A stretch of 64,000 bases of DNA, taken from positions 1-64,000 of the forward strand of contig JANYHT010000017.1 of assembly GCA_025358925.1 (NCBI GenBank), given 5' to 3'. The position numbers and the translations under genes were made by a program. This DNA comes from Gemmatimonadaceae bacterium. GTDB lineage: Bacteria > Gemmatimonadota > Gemmatimonadetes > Gemmatimonadales > Gemmatimonadaceae. The notes below the pieces were generated by a model. It was not told the origin of the DNA. It ran no database searches and was given only the letters and a program-made list of their open reading frames with translations. Of the stretch, positions 8,877 through 18,160 are shown piece by piece (the first letter of the stretch is position 1; every line of letters begins with the position of its first letter).

Positions 8877-9621
8877 GTCCGCCGTCGATCGCCAACGCGT
8901 GCCCCACCATAAACGCGGACGCGGTCGAACAGAGATACAGCGCGCTGGCCGCCACTTCTTCCGCGGTACCGAGACGTCCGAGCGGGATGCGCGCGGCAAG
9001 GGAGTCCACGGGCGTTCCCGCGTCAATCATGTGTTGCACCATCGGCGTATGCGTGAATCCAGGGCAAAGCACATTAATACGAATGCCTTTGCGCCCGTAC
9101 TCGAGCGCAGCCGTGCGCGTGAGTCCGACAACGCCATGTTTGCTCGCGGCATACGCGGGATGGCGGGGATAGCCATTGAGTCCAGCAACCGAGGCCACGT
9201 TGACTATGACGCCGCCATTGGCAGCGAGCATGGCGAGAATTTCGTGCCGCATACAACGCCATACGCCAGTGAGATTGATATCAATGACGCGATCCCAGTC
9301 TTCTTCGGTGTACTCCGCAGTGCGTAGCTCTGGTCCCCCAACGCCTGCAGCGTTGATGGCAATGTCCAATGCGCCATACGCGTGGAGTGTGCGCTGTATC
9401 GCACCGGATACGTCGGTATCACGGCGGACATCCATAGTGAGCCCAAGTGCAATTCCGCCGACTGCTTCCACTGCGCGAACCGTGTCTTGCGCTTCGGCAA
9501 GCTGCACATCAGCGATCACGACGCGCGCACCGCACGCGGCCAGTTGTAACGCGGCGGCACGGCCGATGCCCGACGCGCCGCCAGTTATGAACGCGACTTT
9601 GTCGCGGAATTCCGAGGGCAT
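8863..9621 (-). CDS. SDR-family oxidoreductase (FabG-like)
   Basis: A classical short-chain dehydrogenase of 252 residues: nucleotide-binding TGGASGIG (14-21), NAAG (about 90-93), and the catalytic set Ser144, Tyr157 and Lys161 in the YAASK motif. The C-terminal LGRLGTAEEVAASALYLCS and GHALAIDGGL are typical. The Asp in VVIADVQ suggests a preference for NAD(H). The substrate is not predictable. The ATG at 9619-9621 is used; the frame extends upstream into sequence without family similarity. It lies 37 bp downstream of glpD on the same strand and may be co-transcribed with it. Confidence 0.9.
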   Translation of the reverse strand: MPSEFRDKVAFITGGASGIGRAAALQLAACGARVVIADVQLAEAQDTVRAVEAVGGIALGLTMDVRRDTDVSGAIQRTLHAYGALDIAINAAGVGGPELRTAEYTEEDWDRVIDINLTGVWRCMRHEILAMLAANGGVIVNVASVAGLNGYPRHPAYAASKHGVVGLTRTAALEYGRKGIRINVLCPGFTHTPMVQHMIDAGTPVDSLAARIPLGRLGTAEEVAASALYLCSTASAFMVGHALAIDGGLTAG

Positions 9622-9658
9622 CTTCTGTCTCAGCCGCACGTGAACCTGTGATATCGCG

Positions 9659-11398
9659 TCACACTTTCTCAATCGTAAAGACGCGCGACATCTCGTGATC
9701 GTAAGCGACAATCTGTCGTTCGCGTTCGACATCAGTCCACCCCAGCAGCGCGCCTAGAAGCGGTGCAATACGTCTCGCAACCCCGCGACCATGATCGCGC
9801 GTTTCAAACGCGATGTGCATGCGACGCATCAGTACATCGGCCAACGTACACGCCATCTCGCGTTCGACGGCGTGCGCGACTTCGGCCGTGAGATACGGCA
9901 AGTTGTCAACGAGTCGATGTCCCAACGACGCGTCGCGTTGCGCATAACTCCATACATTGCGCCACCGACTCCCGTAGGCCAACGCCAGACGCTCGCCAAC
10001 CGCAGCGTCATGCACGGTGACCGCCGCTTCGTGTACAACGGCATCGCGCGAAATCACGTCGCCACCGGGCAAAAGCGTGCGCGCACTGGAGTGCGTAACC
10101 GCGGCGGGCGCAATCGGACCACCGGATTGCACTTCCTCACGTTTCACGTGCGCAAGCACAGCCGCAGCCATAGCGCGGTAGGTGGTCAGTTTGCCACCCG
10201 TCACGCTCACCAGACCATCGGCGTTGTGCGAAATCGCATGCTCGCGTGATGCCGAGTGCGCACTGTGCGAACCCGCACGTAGCGCGGCAAGCGGACGTAT
10301 ACCGGACCATGCGGAGATCACGTCCTCCAGTGTCAATCGCGCGTTTGGGAAACACACGTTCACGGTATGCAACAAATACGTCACTTCCTGTTCGGTCGGC
10401 CGGATGTCGTCCGGACCGTGCCGTGCTGGTCGCTCTGTTGTACCGATGATCGCATGCGCCCCCGCCGGCAACACAAATAGTACGCGACCGTCGTTTGGCG
10501 AGAGCAATGTGACCGCATCGTTATTGCCCAATCGATGTCGCGGCACCGCAATGTGCGCTCCGGCAGAGCCAAGTACTTGATGCGAAGGCGGCGCGCCGGT
10601 GAGTGCTGCGGTCGCATCGCTCCACGGACCAGTGGCGTTCACCACGACACGCGCGCGCACCGTCAACGACGCACCGGTGATCGCGTCAACCGCCGCAACG
10701 CCCGTCAGTCGCGTACTTGCCGCGCCGGTACGCACGCCTCCAACCACGGAGATATGATTGACGACTACCGCACCGGCTTCTCGCGCAGCGATGGCGCTCG
10801 CCAATGTCAGTCGCGCATCATCGGTTGCCGCATCCCAGTAACGTGCGCCACCAACCAATCCCTCCGCATCAAGCGCGGGCTCAAGCGCCAACACATCAGC
10901 TGTGTTGAGCGCGTCGTGTCCCTTCACATTACGAAACAGCGCCAGCGCATCATACAGCGTCAATCCCGCGCGCAACTTCCACAACGGAATGCGCGCACCC
11001 TCGTACACCGGCCACGTGAACGCCAACGGTCGGACGAGATGCGGGGCGAGATCGAGCAGCAGACGCCGCTCGCGGCTGGATTCAAAAACGAGCGAGAAAT
11101 GTCCATGCTCGAGATAACGCACGCCACCATGCACCAGGCGCGATGATCTGCTCGATGTACCACTTGCAAAGTCGTCGCGTTCGAGCAACGCTGTTCGCAG
11201 CCCGGCCAGTGCCGCCTCGCGCGCAACGCCGGCGCCGGTGATGCCACCACCAATAATTACCACATCGAAGGCGTCGTCGGCCAGCGCATGCAAGGACGCC
11301 TCTCGCGCCGCCACCGCCATCGGTCCGCGCGCCGCCAAACGCTCGGCAGTCGTGCTCGGCGGCACGTCGGCCGGAGGTAGGGAAGAGAGTTCATGCAT
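9659..11398 (-). CDS. glpD: Aerobic glycerol-3-phosphate dehydrogenase
   Basis: The 579-residue flavoprotein oxidises sn-glycerol 3-phosphate to dihydroxyacetone phosphate and passes electrons to the quinone pool at the cytoplasmic membrane. The FAD-binding motif VVIIGGGITGAGVA (GxGxxG near 50-55) is followed by the GlpD signature region SSRSSRLVHGGVRYLEHG, and later ATGPWSD and ITGGKLTTYRAMA; a C-terminal helical domain is present. The N-terminal 40 residues before the Rossmann fold are somewhat longer than usual. I choose the ATG at 11396-11398, since the open frame to 11803 would run through the divergent thiolase gene. No glycerol kinase or facilitator gene is adjacent. Confidence 0.94.
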   Translation of the reverse strand: MHELSSLPPADVPPSTTAERLAARGPMAVAAREASLHALADDAFDVVIIGGGITGAGVAREAALAGLRTALLERDDFASGTSSRSSRLVHGGVRYLEHGHFSLVFESSRERRLLLDLAPHLVRPLAFTWPVYEGARIPLWKLRAGLTLYDALALFRNVKGHDALNTADVLALEPALDAEGLVGGARYWDAATDDARLTLASAIAAREAGAVVVNHISVVGGVRTGAASTRLTGVAAVDAITGASLTVRARVVVNATGPWSDATAALTGAPPSHQVLGSAGAHIAVPRHRLGNNDAVTLLSPNDGRVLFVLPAGAHAIIGTTERPARHGPDDIRPTEQEVTYLLHTVNVCFPNARLTLEDVISAWSGIRPLAALRAGSHSAHSASREHAISHNADGLVSVTGGKLTTYRAMAAAVLAHVKREEVQSGGPIAPAAVTHSSARTLLPGGDVISRDAVVHEAAVTVHDAAVGERLALAYGSRWRNVWSYAQRDASLGHRLVDNLPYLTAEVAHAVEREMACTLADVLMRRMHIAFETRDHGRGVARRIAPLLGALLGWTDVERERQIVAYDHEMSRVFTIEKV

Positions 11399-11501
11399 TA
11401 CCGCAGAGATGCGTGTGAAACGCGCACAGCGCCAGTAGCGAATGCTGAGACGTTGCACAAAAGCGTCCTGCCAGCAGGCGAAACGAGCGTTACTTTCCGT
11501 C

Positions 11502-12794
11502 ATGCCCACCTTCGGAAATGGTCGACGCGTTGCCATCGTTGCTGGCGTGCGCACACCGTTCGCGCGCGCTGGAAGTGCACTGAAAGATCTCACGGCGATC
11601 GATTTGGGTCGGGCGGCGGTTGCCGAACTAATGCAGCGTAGTGACCTCGATGGTGCGCTCGTCGATCTGCTGGTGTTTGGCACGGTGGTGCAGTCGGTAG
11701 TCGCGCCAAATATTGCGCGTGAAGTTTCGCTCCTGCCGCATTTTCCGAAAACATTGCAAGCGTATACGGTCGGTCGTGCGTGCGCATCCGCCAACCAGGC
11801 CATTACGGATGCGGCGGACCAAATCGCGCTGGGTCACGCGCACATTGCCTTGGCCGGTGGCGCGGAGTCGTTAACGCAGGTGCCGATTCTACACTCGCGC
11901 GGGATGCGTGATGTGCTGGTGGCCGCGTCAAAAGCGAAGTCGATGTCGCAACGCCTCGCAATTTTCGCAAAACTGCGCCCAAAAGATTTTATACCAATTA
12001 CGCCGGCCATTGCGGAGCCGAGTACGGGCGAAACAATGGGGCAGTCGGCGGACAAGATGGCCAAGCTCAATGGAATTTCGCGCGAGACGCAGGACCGGTA
12101 TGCGTTGGCCTCGCATCAGAAAGCCGCCGCAGGAACGGCGGACGGGAGACTCACCGCCGAGATTGTCGCGATCGCCACGCCGCCTGCATTTGAAATGCTG
12201 GCGAGTGACAACGGCATTCGTCGCGATACCACGTATGAAGCATTGGCCGCGCTCAAGCCTGCGTTTGACCGCCAGTACGGCTCGGTGACTGCGGGCAACG
12301 CGTCGCCGCTTACCGATGGTGGAGCGGTCGTGTTGTTGATGTCGGAAGAGCGCGCGTTGGCGTTGGGATATACACCCTTGGCCTTCATCAAATCGTACGC
12401 GTATGCTGCCGTTGATCCATGCGAACAGTTATTGCAGGCACCGGTGCTTGCGGTGCCCGTAGCGTTGCAACGTGCGGGACTCACGTTGCCGGATATCGAT
12501 CTGGTGGAGATGCATGAAGCGTTTGCGGCGCAGGTGTTAAGCAACATTCAAGGATTGGCATCGAAATCTTGGGCAGCGCGGGCTGGCTTTAGCGATGCCA
12601 CTGGCGACGTCGATCTGACGCGACTCAATGTGATGGGTGGATCGTTATCCATCGGACATCCATTCGGTGCAACGGGTGCACGCGTCCTCACAACGTTATG
12701 CAACGAACTCGCTCGACGCGATGGAAAGTTTGGCCTGCTCACGGTGTGCGCGGCCGGCGGCATGGGCCACGCGATGATTGTGGAGCGCACATGA
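11502..12794 (+). CDS. fadI: Acetyl-CoA C-acyltransferase (thiolase, FadI-like)
   Basis: The 430-residue thiolase catalyses the last step of fatty-acid beta-oxidation, cleaving 3-ketoacyl-CoA to acetyl-CoA and a shortened acyl-CoA. The acylated Cys is in TVGRACASANQA (C94), the His pair is in VEMHEAFAAQ and LSIGHPFGATGARV, and the C-terminal CAAGGMGHAMIVE supplies the second Cys. The TGA stop overlaps the ATG of the next gene (ATGA at 12791), as expected for subunits of one trifunctional complex. The divergent glpD gene starts 103 bp upstream. Confidence 0.93.
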   Translation: MPTFGNGRRVAIVAGVRTPFARAGSALKDLTAIDLGRAAVAELMQRSDLDGALVDLLVFGTVVQSVVAPNIAREVSLLPHFPKTLQAYTVGRACASANQAITDAADQIALGHAHIALAGGAESLTQVPILHSRGMRDVLVAASKAKSMSQRLAIFAKLRPKDFIPITPAIAEPSTGETMGQSADKMAKLNGISRETQDRYALASHQKAAAGTADGRLTAEIVAIATPPAFEMLASDNGIRRDTTYEALAALKPAFDRQYGSVTAGNASPLTDGGAVVLLMSEERALALGYTPLAFIKSYAYAAVDPCEQLLQAPVLAVPVALQRAGLTLPDIDLVEMHEAFAAQVLSNIQGLASKSWAARAGFSDATGDVDLTRLNVMGGSLSIGHPFGATGARVLTTLCNELARRDGKFGLLTVCAAGGMGHAMIVERT

Positions 12795-14983
12795 GCGACG
12801 CGCAATTTCTGGACGCGATGGTTGGTATCACCATGACGGTGGACGACGGCGTTGCCATTATTGCGTACGACCAGCCGATGTCGCCGGTCAACACGCTGAA
12901 TACGCGTGTTGCTCCGGTATTGCATCAACTCCTTTCGCACCTTGAGCAAGATGCGAGTGTCACCTCGGTCGTCATTGTCAGTGGCAAGGTGGATAGTTGG
13001 ATTGCCGGTGCCGATATCGAAGAGCTGTCGAGTGTGACAACGGCGGCGCATGGTGCAGCGATGTCGCGCGGTGGACAGCAGTTGCTGGAGCGAGTTGCCG
13101 CACTATCTAAACCGGTCGTGGCTGCCATTCATGGCGCGGCGTTGGGCGGCGGATTGGAAATCGCACTGGCGTGTCGTCATCGCATCGCGAGTGATCATCC
13201 AAAAACAGTGCTCGCGCTACCTGAAGTGCAGCTTGGACTGATTCCGGGCGCTGGTGGGACGCAACGGCTGCCGCGCATCGTTGGATTGCAGGCGGCGCTC
13301 GATATGATTCTGACCGGCAAGAACATTCGCGCCAAGAAGGCGTGGCAAATGGGACTTGTGCATGAACTCGTGCATCCGTCCATCTTGCGCACGCTTGCGG
13401 TGCAACGCGCGCGCGAGCTCGGCAGAGGTGAGCAACCGATACTACGCACCCGCACGCAGAGTGCGACGGCTGTGCTGCTCGAAGGCAACGCGTTAGGTCG
13501 CCTACTCGTCTTTAAGCAAGCGCGCGAAACGGTGATGAAAAAGACGAAGGGATTGTATCCGGCGCCTGGCGCCGCCATCGCCGCGATACAGGCAGGATAT
13601 CGTGACGGTTTTGTGGCGGGTTTGGCCGAAGAGGCTCGCCAGTTTGGCGTACTCGCGGTATCGCCGGAGTGTCGTGAGCTCGTTTATTTATTCTTTGCGA
13701 CGACCGCACTCAAAAGGGACAGCGGTTTGCCGAATGGTATCACCGCCACTGCACATCGCGTGCGAAAGATTGGCATACTCGGCGCGGGCTTCATGGGTGC
13801 CGGTATTGCGTCGGTGGCAGTGCAAGCGGGATCGGTGGTGCGATTAAAAGATGCACCGCTGGAACGACTCGCGGCTGGATGGCGCTCGATTCGAGAGGTA
13901 TTGCGCGAGCGACTAAAACGTAAGCAAATGACGCGACTGCAATTCGACGACACGCTGTCGCTGATCGGCAGCACAACGACCTACAGCGGCTTCGCCAGCG
14001 CCGCACTCGTCATTGAAGCGGTCTTTGAAGATCTCGCGGTGAAGCATCAGGTTCTTCGCGAAGTAGAGGCGGCAGCGCCGAACGCGATCTTCGCGTCGAA
14101 CACCAGCACCATTCCAATACGGGAAATTGCAACCGCATCGTCGCATCCTGAACGCGTGGTTGGGATGCATTTTTTCTCGCCGGTGCACAAGATGCCGCTG
14201 TTAGAGGTGATCGTTACGCCCGAAACAAGCGCGGAGACCACCGCGACGGTCGTTTCCTATGGCCGCGCGTTGGGTAAGACTGTCATTGTAGTACGCGATG
14301 GACCGGGGTTTTATGTCAATCGCATTTTGGCACCGTACATTAACGAAGCTGGACAGTTGCTCGACGAAGGTGCGAGCACTGCGTCCATCGATGACGCGAT
14401 GATCGCGTTCGGATTTCCCGTTGGCCCGCTCACGTTGCTCGACGAAGTGGGGCTCGATATTGCGGGGAAGTCTGGACCGATCATGGCGGCGGCATTTGGC
14501 GCGCGCATGCAGCGGTCCCCAGCGTTGCAGCGCGTGATTGAAAGCGGGCGTCTTGGTCGCAAGTCAAAACGCGGCTTTTATCGCTATGACGAGAACGGAA
14601 AACGGCTCGGGGTCGATGAGGCCATCTATTTGCTGACCGCGCTCGGTATGACCCGCAAACCGTTCGATCAACTCGATATTCAGCGGCGCTGTGTCTTGCC
14701 AATGCTCAATGAAGCGGTGCGTTGTTTAGCGGATGGTATTATTCGTAGCGCGCGCGATGGCGATATCGGTGCTGTGTTTGGTATTGGCTTCCCGCCGTTT
14801 CGCGGCGGTCCGTTTCGCTATCTCGACGCGTTGGGCGCGAGCGCCGTGGTGGCGCAACTTGACGCGCTGAACGCGGTGCATGTTGGACGTTTTGAACCGG
14901 CGCCATTGTTGCGCGAGATGGCAGCCGCTGGTGCGCATTTTCATCCTACGGCCGCTTCGTTGGCCCAACTCCCATCGCCATGA
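12791..14983 (+). CDS. fadJ: Fatty-acid oxidation complex alpha subunit (enoyl-CoA hydratase / 3-hydroxyacyl-CoA dehydrogenase)
   Basis: A 730-residue bifunctional enzyme. The N-terminal crotonase domain (about 10-190) has AAIHGAALGGGLEIALACR and the catalytic-loop region LPEVQLGLIPGAGGTQRLP. The NAD-binding 3-hydroxyacyl-CoA dehydrogenase domain begins near residue 325 with GILGAGFMGAGIA, followed by SNTSTIPI, GMHFFSPVHKMPLLEV and GPGFYVNRIL, and a C-terminal domain with RGGPFRYLD. This is the standard FadB/FadJ layout. The start overlaps the thiolase stop (ATGA) and the stop overlaps the DinB-fold gene (ATGA at 14980), so all three are translationally coupled. FadJ rather than FadB is favoured by the FadI-like partner and gene order. 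Confidence 0.94.
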   Translation: MSDAQFLDAMVGITMTVDDGVAIIAYDQPMSPVNTLNTRVAPVLHQLLSHLEQDASVTSVVIVSGKVDSWIAGADIEELSSVTTAAHGAAMSRGGQQLLERVAALSKPVVAAIHGAALGGGLEIALACRHRIASDHPKTVLALPEVQLGLIPGAGGTQRLPRIVGLQAALDMILTGKNIRAKKAWQMGLVHELVHPSILRTLAVQRARELGRGEQPILRTRTQSATAVLLEGNALGRLLVFKQARETVMKKTKGLYPAPGAAIAAIQAGYRDGFVAGLAEEARQFGVLAVSPECRELVYLFFATTALKRDSGLPNGITATAHRVRKIGILGAGFMGAGIASVAVQAGSVVRLKDAPLERLAAGWRSIREVLRERLKRKQMTRLQFDDTLSLIGSTTTYSGFASAALVIEAVFEDLAVKHQVLREVEAAAPNAIFASNTSTIPIREIATASSHPERVVGMHFFSPVHKMPLLEVIVTPETSAETTATVVSYGRALGKTVIVVRDGPGFYVNRILAPYINEAGQLLDEGASTASIDDAMIAFGFPVGPLTLLDEVGLDIAGKSGPIMAAAFGARMQRSPALQRVIESGRLGRKSKRGFYRYDENGKRLGVDEAIYLLTALGMTRKPFDQLDIQRRCVLPMLNEAVRCLADGIIRSARDGDIGAVFGIGFPPFRGGPFRYLDALGASAVVAQLDALNAVHVGRFEPAPLLREMAAAGAHFHPTAASLAQLPSP

Positions 14984-15546
14984 CCACAGCGTCTACCGAA
15001 CTCCATCCGCGCATCGTTGAACTCATGGGCGCATTGAATGCATCGCGGAGTGAATTGCACGCCTGTCTAGACGCGATGAGCGAGCAGCAGCGCACCGCTC
15101 CTCCCATCGGTAACACTTGGTCGGTAGCGCAAAATCTCGAGCATCTCGCACTGATTGAAGGTGGCGTTGGTCGTTTGATCTCGAATTTGATGAAACAGGC
15201 TGCGGCAACGGGCACGAGTGAAACGGAAACCAGCACCGTGCTGGATTCACTGGCGAAGTGGAATCCGGCACGCGCATCGCAACCGCTACCAGCGCCCGAC
15301 GCCATGTTACCAAAAGAAGGGATCACCGTTGACGAAGCGCTGGTGCGGCTCAGCGCGAGTCGTGCTCGACTGCTGAGTGTCCTGCCAACCGCATCGGGAC
15401 TGCCGCTCGCATCGGTACACGCGCCGCATCCGTTTCTCGGGGCGATCAACGGCTATCAGTGGATCTTGCTGATTGCCGAACACGAGCGTCGTCATACCCG
15501 ACAAATAGAGGCCGTCGCATCGCGTTTCACCGCACCCCTTCATTAA
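14980..15546 (+). CDS. DinB-fold (DinB_2-like) protein
   Basis: The 188-residue protein looks like a four-helix DinB/YfiT-like metal-binding protein: WSVAQNLEHLALIEGGVGRL near residue 47 provides the first His, and a C-terminal YQWILLIAEHERRHTRQIEAV provides the usual His pair (ExxRHxxQ). Family members are thiol-dependent metalloenzymes or of unknown role. Its start overlaps the fadJ stop by four bases, tying it to the beta-oxidation operon, though no functional link is known. Its stop lies only 8 bp before the proline dehydrogenase start. Confidence 0.82.
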   Translation: MTTASTELHPRIVELMGALNASRSELHACLDAMSEQQRTAPPIGNTWSVAQNLEHLALIEGGVGRLISNLMKQAAATGTSETETSTVLDSLAKWNPARASQPLPAPDAMLPKEGITVDEALVRLSASRARLLSVLPTASGLPLASVHAPHPFLGAINGYQWILLIAEHERRHTRQIEAVASRFTAPLH

Positions 15547-15554
15547 TTTTCGGC

Positions 15555-16538
15555 ATGTTCCGTACTTCGCTGCTGTACCTATCGCGCCAGCAAGGCGTGT
15601 TCAACTTTATTCGCAACGTCGGCATTGCGCGCAAAATGGCGTCGCGGTTTGTCGCGGGCGAAACCATCACGTCCGCGCTTGATGCAGTAGAAGCGCTCAA
15701 CGCGAAAGGCATCAGTGCATCGCTCGACTTGTTAGGTGAGAGCGTCGCTAACGAGGCGGAAGCGCGCGAGACCGGTAAGCAATATCTCGAAATTCTTGAT
15801 CGCATTCAGCAGCGCAACCTGAACGCCAACGTGTCGGTGAAACTTACGGCGCTTGGCCAAGATATCTCGGATACGCTGGGTGTTGACGTGGTTCGGCAAG
15901 TGCTGACGCGCGCGAAGCAATATGAATCGTTCGTTCGGCTCGACATGGAGTCGAGCGCGTACACAGATCGCACGTTCGACACCTTTGAACAGCAGCTTTA
16001 TCAAGATTTTCGGGATAACGTGGGCATTGTCTTGCAGAGTTCACTACGCCGTACGCTCAACGACATCGATCGCGCCAATCGACTGCAGTGTCGCGTCCGC
16101 ATTTGCAAAGGCGCCTATCTCGAGGCGCCGGATGTGGCGTTCCCTGATAAAGCGGATGTCGACAAAAATTATGTCACGGCAATGCATCAGCTGATGGAGC
16201 ACGGTCGGTATCCGGGCATTGCCACGCACGACGAGGCCATCATTACTGAAGCGCAACGGTTTGCAAAAGAGAAAGGCATTGCATCAGATCGCTTCGAGTT
16301 TCAAATGTTGTACGGGGTACGGCGTGATTTGCAGGAACGCGTGGTGCGCGATGGCTATCGCATGCGTGTGTATGTGCCATTTGGCACGCAGTGGTACCCG
16401 TATCTGATGCGTCGTCTCGCCGAGCGTCCGGCAAATCTCGCGTTTATGGCTGGGAACATTGTTAAAGAAATGTTGGGCGGATCATCGTCGAGCGCGACAC
16501 AAAGCGCAGGAAACGGCGCGGGCAACGGGTCGCACTGA
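15555..16538 (+). CDS. putA: Proline dehydrogenase
   Basis: The 327-residue monofunctional proline dehydrogenase oxidises L-proline to 1-pyrroline-5-carboxylate with FAD, feeding electrons to quinone. The TIM-barrel signatures are present: NVSVKLTALGQD, VRLDMESSAYTD, RVRICKGAYLEAPDVAFP, ATHDEAII, FEFQMLYGVRRDLQ and RVYVPFGTQWYPYLMRRLAERP. The length equals the short monofunctional type, not the long PutA fused to P5C dehydrogenase; no P5C dehydrogenase gene is adjacent. The C-terminal Ser/Gly/Asn-rich tail (about 20 residues) is probably disordered. The upstream DinB-fold gene is 8 bp away, so expression may be shared with the fad genes. The symbol putA is used in the broad sense (prodh). Confidence 0.92.
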   Translation: MFRTSLLYLSRQQGVFNFIRNVGIARKMASRFVAGETITSALDAVEALNAKGISASLDLLGESVANEAEARETGKQYLEILDRIQQRNLNANVSVKLTALGQDISDTLGVDVVRQVLTRAKQYESFVRLDMESSAYTDRTFDTFEQQLYQDFRDNVGIVLQSSLRRTLNDIDRANRLQCRVRICKGAYLEAPDVAFPDKADVDKNYVTAMHQLMEHGRYPGIATHDEAIITEAQRFAKEKGIASDRFEFQMLYGVRRDLQERVVRDGYRMRVYVPFGTQWYPYLMRRLAERPANLAFMAGNIVKEMLGGSSSSATQSAGNGAGNGSH

Positions 16539-16603
16539 GTCACCACGGCCAGCACCTGCCCCCCGAGCCACATAAGGGGGACGAGCGTACACTCGGCGGC
16601 TAC

Positions 16604-16897
16604 ATGGCCGTGCACTCACGGCCAGCCGCTTTCGAAGGCATGGATGGTTTCTCGTATTCCGTCGACATCATCACCGACACGACGGGCGATACCGCGGCCC
16701 CATGGGGCGCGTACCTATTTTTCGTGAAGTGGGGGCAAGGTGAACCCGAAGTGCAAGGACATCTCGAAACGGCGTTTCTCATTACCGGCGACAATGAATC
16801 CTTCGTGCGCTATCAGCTGGGCGCCATGCAACTCGCCACGGTAAAAGCCACGCTCGACGGGTTGCTGCGACCTTCGGCGACGGAGCGACACGCGTGA
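16604..16897 (+). CDS. Conserved hypothetical protein
   Basis: A 97-residue protein with the core FSYSVDIITDTTGDTAAPWG, AYLFFVKWGQGEPEVQGHLE and SFVRYQLGAMQLATVKATLD. It has mixed beta/alpha character and no signal or membrane segment. The last four bases overlap the rsgA start (GTGA at 16894), so the two are translationally coupled. An alternative ATG at 16640 would remove 12 residues. I do not recognise the family; coupling to rsgA hints at a ribosome or translation context only by position. Confidence 0.7.
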   Translation: MAVHSRPAAFEGMDGFSYSVDIITDTTGDTAAPWGAYLFFVKWGQGEPEVQGHLETAFLITGDNESFVRYQLGAMQLATVKATLDGLLRPSATERHA

Positions 16898-17931
16898 CCG
16901 TTGAGACAGAAGCGCCACGCGACGATTTGTCGTTCGCGCGCACGCACGAGGGCGTGGTCTTGCAGGGCACGGGTGGGATATGGCAGGTGCGCGCCGACGA
17001 TGGAAGCACCCATGACGTATCGTTGCGCGGACGACTGAAGCATGAATCGGGGCGCGATGGAAAAAAAGATCCTGAGCGCGAAACAATGCGTCGCGTCGCG
17101 GCGCGCGATGACGCAGCGCGACCGATCAAACTCGCGGTTGGTGATCGTGTCACGATCAATGGAGAGGCCGATCCGTCCTCCTGGGCCATTGACGTAATTC
17201 ATCCGCGCACGAGCAAGCTGGCGCGACGCGCACCGGGTGGCGCGCGCGGTGAACGCGTGGTGGTCGCGAATCTCGATCAAGTATTGGTCGTGTTTGCGGC
17301 GGCGAAGCCAGAACCGCATCCGCGCATGCTTGATCGGTTTCTCGTCATCGCCGAAGCCAACGGACTCGCGGCACGCATCGTGATCAATAAGTGCGACCTC
17401 GTGCCCGAGCGCGAGATTCGCGCGCGTTTCGCCGAACATTCGAATGCCGGTTATCCGTTGCATCTCACCAGTGTGCGCACGAGTACGGGGCTGGAGGCGC
17501 TGCGCGATGAAGTCGGCGGGCGCAGTTCCGCGTTGAGTGGTCCATCGGGTGTGGGCAAGTCATCGTTGATGAACACACTTTTCCCAGGGCTCAATCTGCG
17601 CACGGCGGAGATCAGTGAGAGTGTCAACAAAGGGCGACACACCACGGTCGGTGCGGTACTTCATCCGTTGCCTGGCGGCGGTTTCATCGCTGACACGCCA
17701 GGGCTGCGCGAAGTAGGATTGTGGGGCATACATGTCAGCGAAATCGCCAACTGTTTTCCGGAATTACGCCCGTTGCTCGGCGAGTGTCGCTTTGCCGACT
17801 GCACGCACCTCGTCGAGCCGGGGTGCGCCATCCGCGAGGCGGTGCAGGCTGGTATCGTCAGCCGCGGGCGGTACGAAAGCTTCATCAAATTGCGTGAAGA
17901 GCTTTCCGATGGTTCGCAGGACGGCTGGTAA
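16894..17931 (+). CDS. rsgA: Ribosome small subunit-dependent GTPase A
   Basis: A 345-residue circularly permuted GTPase that aids 30S subunit maturation. The order is N-terminal OB fold (HEGVVLQGTGGIWQVRADDG), G4 INKCDL near residue 165, G1 GPSGVGKSSLMN near 216, G3 DTPGLREVG near 267, then a zinc-binding C-terminus (ECRFADCTHLVEPGCAI). This permuted order is diagnostic. The basic segment between OB fold and GTPase is longer than average. Start is GTG at 16894, overlapping the previous stop. Confidence 0.95.
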   Translation: MTVETEAPRDDLSFARTHEGVVLQGTGGIWQVRADDGSTHDVSLRGRLKHESGRDGKKDPERETMRRVAARDDAARPIKLAVGDRVTINGEADPSSWAIDVIHPRTSKLARRAPGGARGERVVVANLDQVLVVFAAAKPEPHPRMLDRFLVIAEANGLAARIVINKCDLVPEREIRARFAEHSNAGYPLHLTSVRTSTGLEALRDEVGGRSSALSGPSGVGKSSLMNTLFPGLNLRTAEISESVNKGRHTTVGAVLHPLPGGGFIADTPGLREVGLWGIHVSEIANCFPELRPLLGECRFADCTHLVEPGCAIREAVQAGIVSRGRYESFIKLREELSDGSQDGW

Positions 17932-18160
17932 GGCATGCAAGCCTAAGGGCCCAACCGAGGTCAAGTATACATCTGATTGGCGGTGAGGGGCGTAGCGTTT
18001 GCGAACCCTTATGTCGACCTTCCTTGCCTCCGCCACCGGCCTCGCCGTCGTACCGTACTCGTCCGGCCTGTTCATTGGCGCGGACGGGCAGTACGTTGAC
18101 CGCGACGCTATCGACCGCCGACATATTCGTTCACATCGTTTTCCGGCCGCATTTATTTCT

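Noticed and set aside
11399-11803. 135-codon N-terminal extension of GlpD
   Set aside because: It would overlap the divergent thiolase gene and has no similarity; the ATG at 11398 gives a normal GlpD.
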